Source: Episyrphus balteatus
Taxonomy: Eukaryota > Arthropoda > Insecta > Diptera > Syrphidae
Reading direction: 5' to 3'
DNA length: 64,000 nt
NCBI RefSeq assembly: GCF_945859705.1
Contig: NC_079135.1
Coordinates: forward strand, 123,261,551 to 123,325,550
In this document: positions 60,761 to 64,000 of the stretch, in pieces
Position numbering within the stretch: the first letter of the stretch is position 1
How the letters are laid out: each line of letters opens with the position of its first letter
The notes under the pieces: generated by a model
Seen by the model: only the letters and a program-made list of their open reading frames with translations
Told to the model about the DNA's origin: nothing
The model's database searches: none
Translations under genes and position numbers: made by a program

Positions 60761-61479
60761 TTTTTCGGTAACTTTTTTGATTGAAAAATAGGCTATTTTT
60801 TCAGATTAAATTCGTCAAAAATCCAAAAACTCACTTTTTGTTCAAAAAACATATTTAACAGATAGAAAACATAACAAAGTAGTTTTTAACCAAGTTTTGT
60901 TAAAATCCAACGATTTTTGTAAAAGATAAAAATAAAGAATAAAAAAAATTGTATTTTTGCATTTTTTCCAATATTTTTGAGGTTCTAGAAAAAAATTGTT
61001 TGAGTAAAAGTTGTAGACATTTATACTACCTACAACTTTTGCATTTGTCTTTTTTCGATAGGACGTCTAGTTTTGACAGAAATCGTAAAAAACCATGATT
61101 TTTGACACCCACCCCACTTTTTCGCCCACCCACCCCCTTTTCTCCAATTTTTTTGTGGGCAATTTATTTTTCCCCTTTCATATACCATTTATCCTAAATT
61201 TTCCCACCACTCATATGCTGCTAATAATTTTTTTATTTTCAAAAAATATTGGCACTGGTCTATACAAGGATCAAAGGGAAAATATTTTTTTGAAACATTT
61301 TTTTTTTAAACCAGAAAAATTGGTTGATTTTTTGTGTTCATAAAGGTTTTTAATAGCGTGCAACATTTTTTAAAATTTTGTATTAAAAAAAAAAAAATTC
61401 AAAAAAGAGATGTTTATTATAGCTTTATAAATTTTTTTTTTTTAATAAAAAAAAGTTCTTTTTTGTTTGCAAATTTTTC

Positions 61480-61835
61480 TTAATTTTATAAATTATATAC
61501 ATAGGTACATAAACGTTTATGTACAAAAATTTTCGTTGAAATCGGTTAAGTCGTTTACAGGAAAATCAGACATCATAAAAACTTTCTATGCAATGAACCG
61601 TCAATAACAATACTTGTTTTATATAAAAAGTAGGTATTTTTTTCAATAAAAATTAGATCCGTTTTTGAGAAAACAACCCTATCCAGCAGGCCTTAAAAAT
61701 TCAGTTTCCACTCTAAGGAATCACCTAAAACCATTACCTACCACGTTTTAAGCAAATCTCTTCTTGGGTTTGGACTGTTGCTTGATACAGAGGCAGATAG
61801 ACTGACAGAATTGCAGAACCCACTATTTTTGCAGC
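61480..61835 (-). repeat. Family D repeat, minus-strand copy
   Basis: Read on the minus strand it gives AGTGGGTTCTGCAATTCTGT, CAGTCTATCTGCC, GGTGATTCCTTAGAGTGG, AAACGGATCTAATTTTTATT, GTAAACGACTTAACCG and TTCAACGAAAATTTTTGTAC, in the same order as copy 3 at 41601. Confidence 0.6.
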
Positions 61836-61971
61836 TTTTGAAAGACAAAATTCACCACTTCAAGGTCGTGATAGATTGTTTTTTTTGCAACTGTTCCTTA
61901 AGTGATTCTTACATTTTTAAGAATTTAAAAAATATTTCATTGGAAAATAAACTAAATTCTTTCATTTTTAG

Positions 61972-62047
61972 TACCCCATAGTCCAATGGTTAGTACAATG
62001 GACTGTCACGCCAGCAGAGGTTCTGGGTTCAAATCCAACCTATTTAT
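61972..62047 (+). pseudogene. tRNA-Asp-like pseudogene or tRNA-derived SINE head
   Basis: A good A box (TAGTCCAATGGTTAG), an anticodon-loop sequence CTGTCAC with GTC at 62005-62007, and a strong B box (GGGTTCAAATCC, 62025-62036) occur at normal tRNA spacing. This resembles tRNA-Asp. The arms do not fold: the acceptor halves (TACCCCA and CTATTTA) do not pair, the anticodon stem has two mismatches, and the T stem is broken. It is therefore a decayed tRNA gene or the 5' head of a tRNA-derived SINE. The ~120 bp downstream (to about 62160, ending in A/T-rich sequence) could be the SINE body, but I see no second copy here to prove that. Confidence 0.6.
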
Positions 62048-62858
62048 CCTTGAATTATTTTCGGAGGTTTGTCGCTTGCGAGGAATCAACAAAACCTGAA
62101 GGCTAAAAGTCAACTATATCTATATTTTAAAATTTATTTGGAAAATAACATTGTCTTATAAAAAAAGAAAGGTAATTAAAAATAAAAAAAGAAAACAAAT
62201 AATCCGAAGTTTTTGACCAAATTTTACATGAAGAATTATACGCATTTAAGAAAACCTTTTAAGAGCAAAGATGTAATAGATACCTACTTTAGAAGGAATA
62301 AAGAAGTAATTAAGACGAATGTGATTATCTAAGACAATAAATAATTATAAAAGAACTATGTCAGAAGCTCTTAAGAAGTCTTAACACCTTCTTTAAGTAT
62401 TGTTTTACTTGGGTCAGATATGCCTTTCAAAGTGCATCCTTTAGAACGAAAAATAAAAAAAAAAAATATAGCTTATCTTTGGAATTGCCCTTAAACGTCC
62501 CAATTGTTCTGTTATGGAGAACATTTTTTTTTTAATTTATCGAACCTTTCGAAGAGTGCTATTCAATCAGAAGAAGCGAATTGCAAGTTTTGAAATAATT
62601 TTTAGTATTTTTTTCCGAACTCGTTAAAACATTTTAGGATTGTGGAACGACTTTTTGAAAAAAATTACCCAAATCAGAAAATACTGTTAAAAGAACAAGG
62701 AAAAAACCATTATTTTTTTTATGAAATGTTAAAGATTTATTTTACACAAATTTTCACCGTGATTCCTGATGATTAATGAATATCCAAATGTCACATACAA
62801 TATGGCACGGCCCGAAATTAAAAACTAAATTGAATGCTTCTTCTTCTTCTTAGCCTTA

Positions 62859-62866
62859 TGACGTCA
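62859..62866. promoter_or_regulatory. Full CRE palindrome TGACGTCA
   Basis: This is the consensus bZIP (CREB/ATF) site. A single 8-mer can occur by chance in 64 kb and no promoter is visible around it. Confidence 0.2.
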
Positions 62867-63620
62867 CAATGATATTACTATAGCATAAGATTAAATTAAT
62901 AAATTTACCAGCCAGCTGTTACAAACATTTGATATTTTAAAATTGTTTCTCTTATGAACAATTTAAGTACCCATCTCAATTTATAACTGAAAAATATTAG
63001 ACAACATATGCATACACTCTATACTCTCAACTGTCTAAAATAAGCAAAGGCTGAAAGTTTATATCTTTTTCCATTTGTACTTAAAAAATTCATTTGAACT
63101 TCACAAAAAAAAGTTATTGAAATCCATATGTATCTTTACATATCTCTCACTTTTTCTGTACTATATGTGTGTTTATTTTTTGAAATGAAAAAATAAGGAT
63201 TTTTTTTTTCACCAGACGCAATCACAACAAACGCCAACGAAAACTTTTTGACAATTAAAACCTCAAGTAGTAAATATACTACCTACATACTTTTACATAC
63301 ATATAAATACTTATATCCTTCTATATTTTATTTTTGGAATAAAAAAAAAAAATCTGTATCATTGTGATGCCAAAACCTATCTCTTTTGCCATCTGTAGGT
63401 ACAACATTACATTAACAAAAAAACACACACATTCGCATATATATAATATATATAATATTACACAATTTGTTTGCTGGTGCCCTTCACGTTTTTTGCCCTC
63501 CATACATTCTGCCCCCCAAACCACTATACCCACTATACCAAACCTACCTACTTACTACCCCACTCGTAACGACTTTGAATAGAAAAACAACCATCGAAAA
63601 AGCAGTTTGTACAAAAATAC

Positions 63621-63648
63621 AAAAAAAAAAAAAAAAAAAAAAAAAAAA
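63621..63648 (+). repeat. A28 homopolymer
   Basis: An uninterrupted run of 28 A. No retroelement body is seen upstream, so a retroposon tail is not supported. The preceding ~150 bp is C/A-rich unique sequence. Confidence 0.9.
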
Positions 63649-64000
63649 CTTTCTAATAAATTTGCTTTATGTGCGCTCTCGTCGCTGGTTGCTGCTGCTG
63701 AAGCTGTGTACTTCCCTTCCACAATTCACATCACAAGGGTTGTGTTGGGTTGCTGGGGTATAGTCCCCCATTTTTTGCCATTAATATTACACGGCTCCCA
63801 TCAAGCCTTGACTCTCTATACTATACCCTTACCCATTCCAGACCCTAAAAACCTATTTCTTTCTCTCTAAACACACTATATCCTTCCCCCTATACAGCAC
63901 TTGAGTGCAGGCTTCACTCTTCTAAAAAGCACCAAGGACGACAACGACAATATACTCTGAGACGCGGCTATAACACAGCAACGTGAACGACGATATAGAT

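Larger units (their letters stand above)
62160..64000. other. Non-coding DNA, C/A-rich towards the window end
   Basis: 62.2-63.3 kb is AT-rich with a single CRE palindrome. 63.4-64.0 kb becomes C/A-rich and holds the A28 run and GACGACAACGACAAT-like words similar in style to the 10 kb and 54 kb islands. No gene recognised before the window ends. Confidence 0.6.

Noticed and set aside
63600..63650. Poly-A tail of a retrotransposon
   Set aside because: No element body, 5' end or target duplication precedes the A28 run.

Overview
The window looks like gene-poor nuclear DNA of an insect, probably a fly (Diptera). It is strongly AT-rich, contains one intact eukaryotic tRNA gene with pol III signals, and is packed with short non-autonomous DNA transposons, foldback-like structures, minisatellites and microsatellites. 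There are no operons, no ribosome-binding sites and no recognisable protein domain. Species and locus cannot be fixed from the sequence. The Diptera call is an inference from general sequence style.

No protein-coding gene can be supported. Every long open frame is low-complexity (K/N- or F/L-rich runs from A/T tracts), usually overlaps another open frame of similar length, and resembles no family I know. The window is best read as intergenic or large-intron sequence. I list only weak candidates for exons or promoters: a Kozak-ATG plus donor at 4532-4565, a TATA/initiator/donor cluster at 52132-52200, and TATA boxes near 6934 and 47720.

Layout: 0-25 kb is AT-rich DNA with at least six copies of a dispersed repeat carrying the motif ACTACCTTAYCG (family A) and three of the four copies of an 87-bp near-palindromic MITE, the fourth being at 37.5 kb. 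A 1.5-kb composite inverted-repeat element lies at 21.1-22.7 kb. At 26-29.8 kb there is a strongly strand-asymmetric block. At 30-33.8 kb a foldback-like structure holds a 475-bp tandem duplication, an AGCT-rich palindromic hAT-like MITE and a 14-bp minisatellite, flanked by family D repeats. At 36-40.3 kb there are a TIR element, a tRNA-like sequence, a ~187-bp satellite array and a hAT-like MITE. At 41.6-46.2 kb a nest of family D repeats is split by a 2738-bp DNA transposon with perfect 31-bp terminal inverted repeats and a 7-bp target duplication. At 49.9-50.6 kb a tRNA-Trp gene is followed by a pogo-like MITE. At 52.6-59.4 kb there are more strand-asymmetric, CpG/trinucleotide-rich blocks, interrupted by family E repeats. 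At 60.2-62.1 kb there are two adjacent perfect hairpins, further family E and D copies, and a tRNA-Asp-like sequence.

Two observations stand out. One is the 2.7-kb P-element-like transposon, whose unoccupied target is preserved in a paralogous repeat copy in the same window. The other is a recurrent switch from C/A-rich to G/T-rich on the plus strand (about 10.3, 14.3, 28.7, 34.65, 41.2, 48, 55 and 58.3 kb), as expected around divergent transcription or origin sites although no gene is visible. All coordinates of diverged repeats are approximate, and all compositional statements are by eye.
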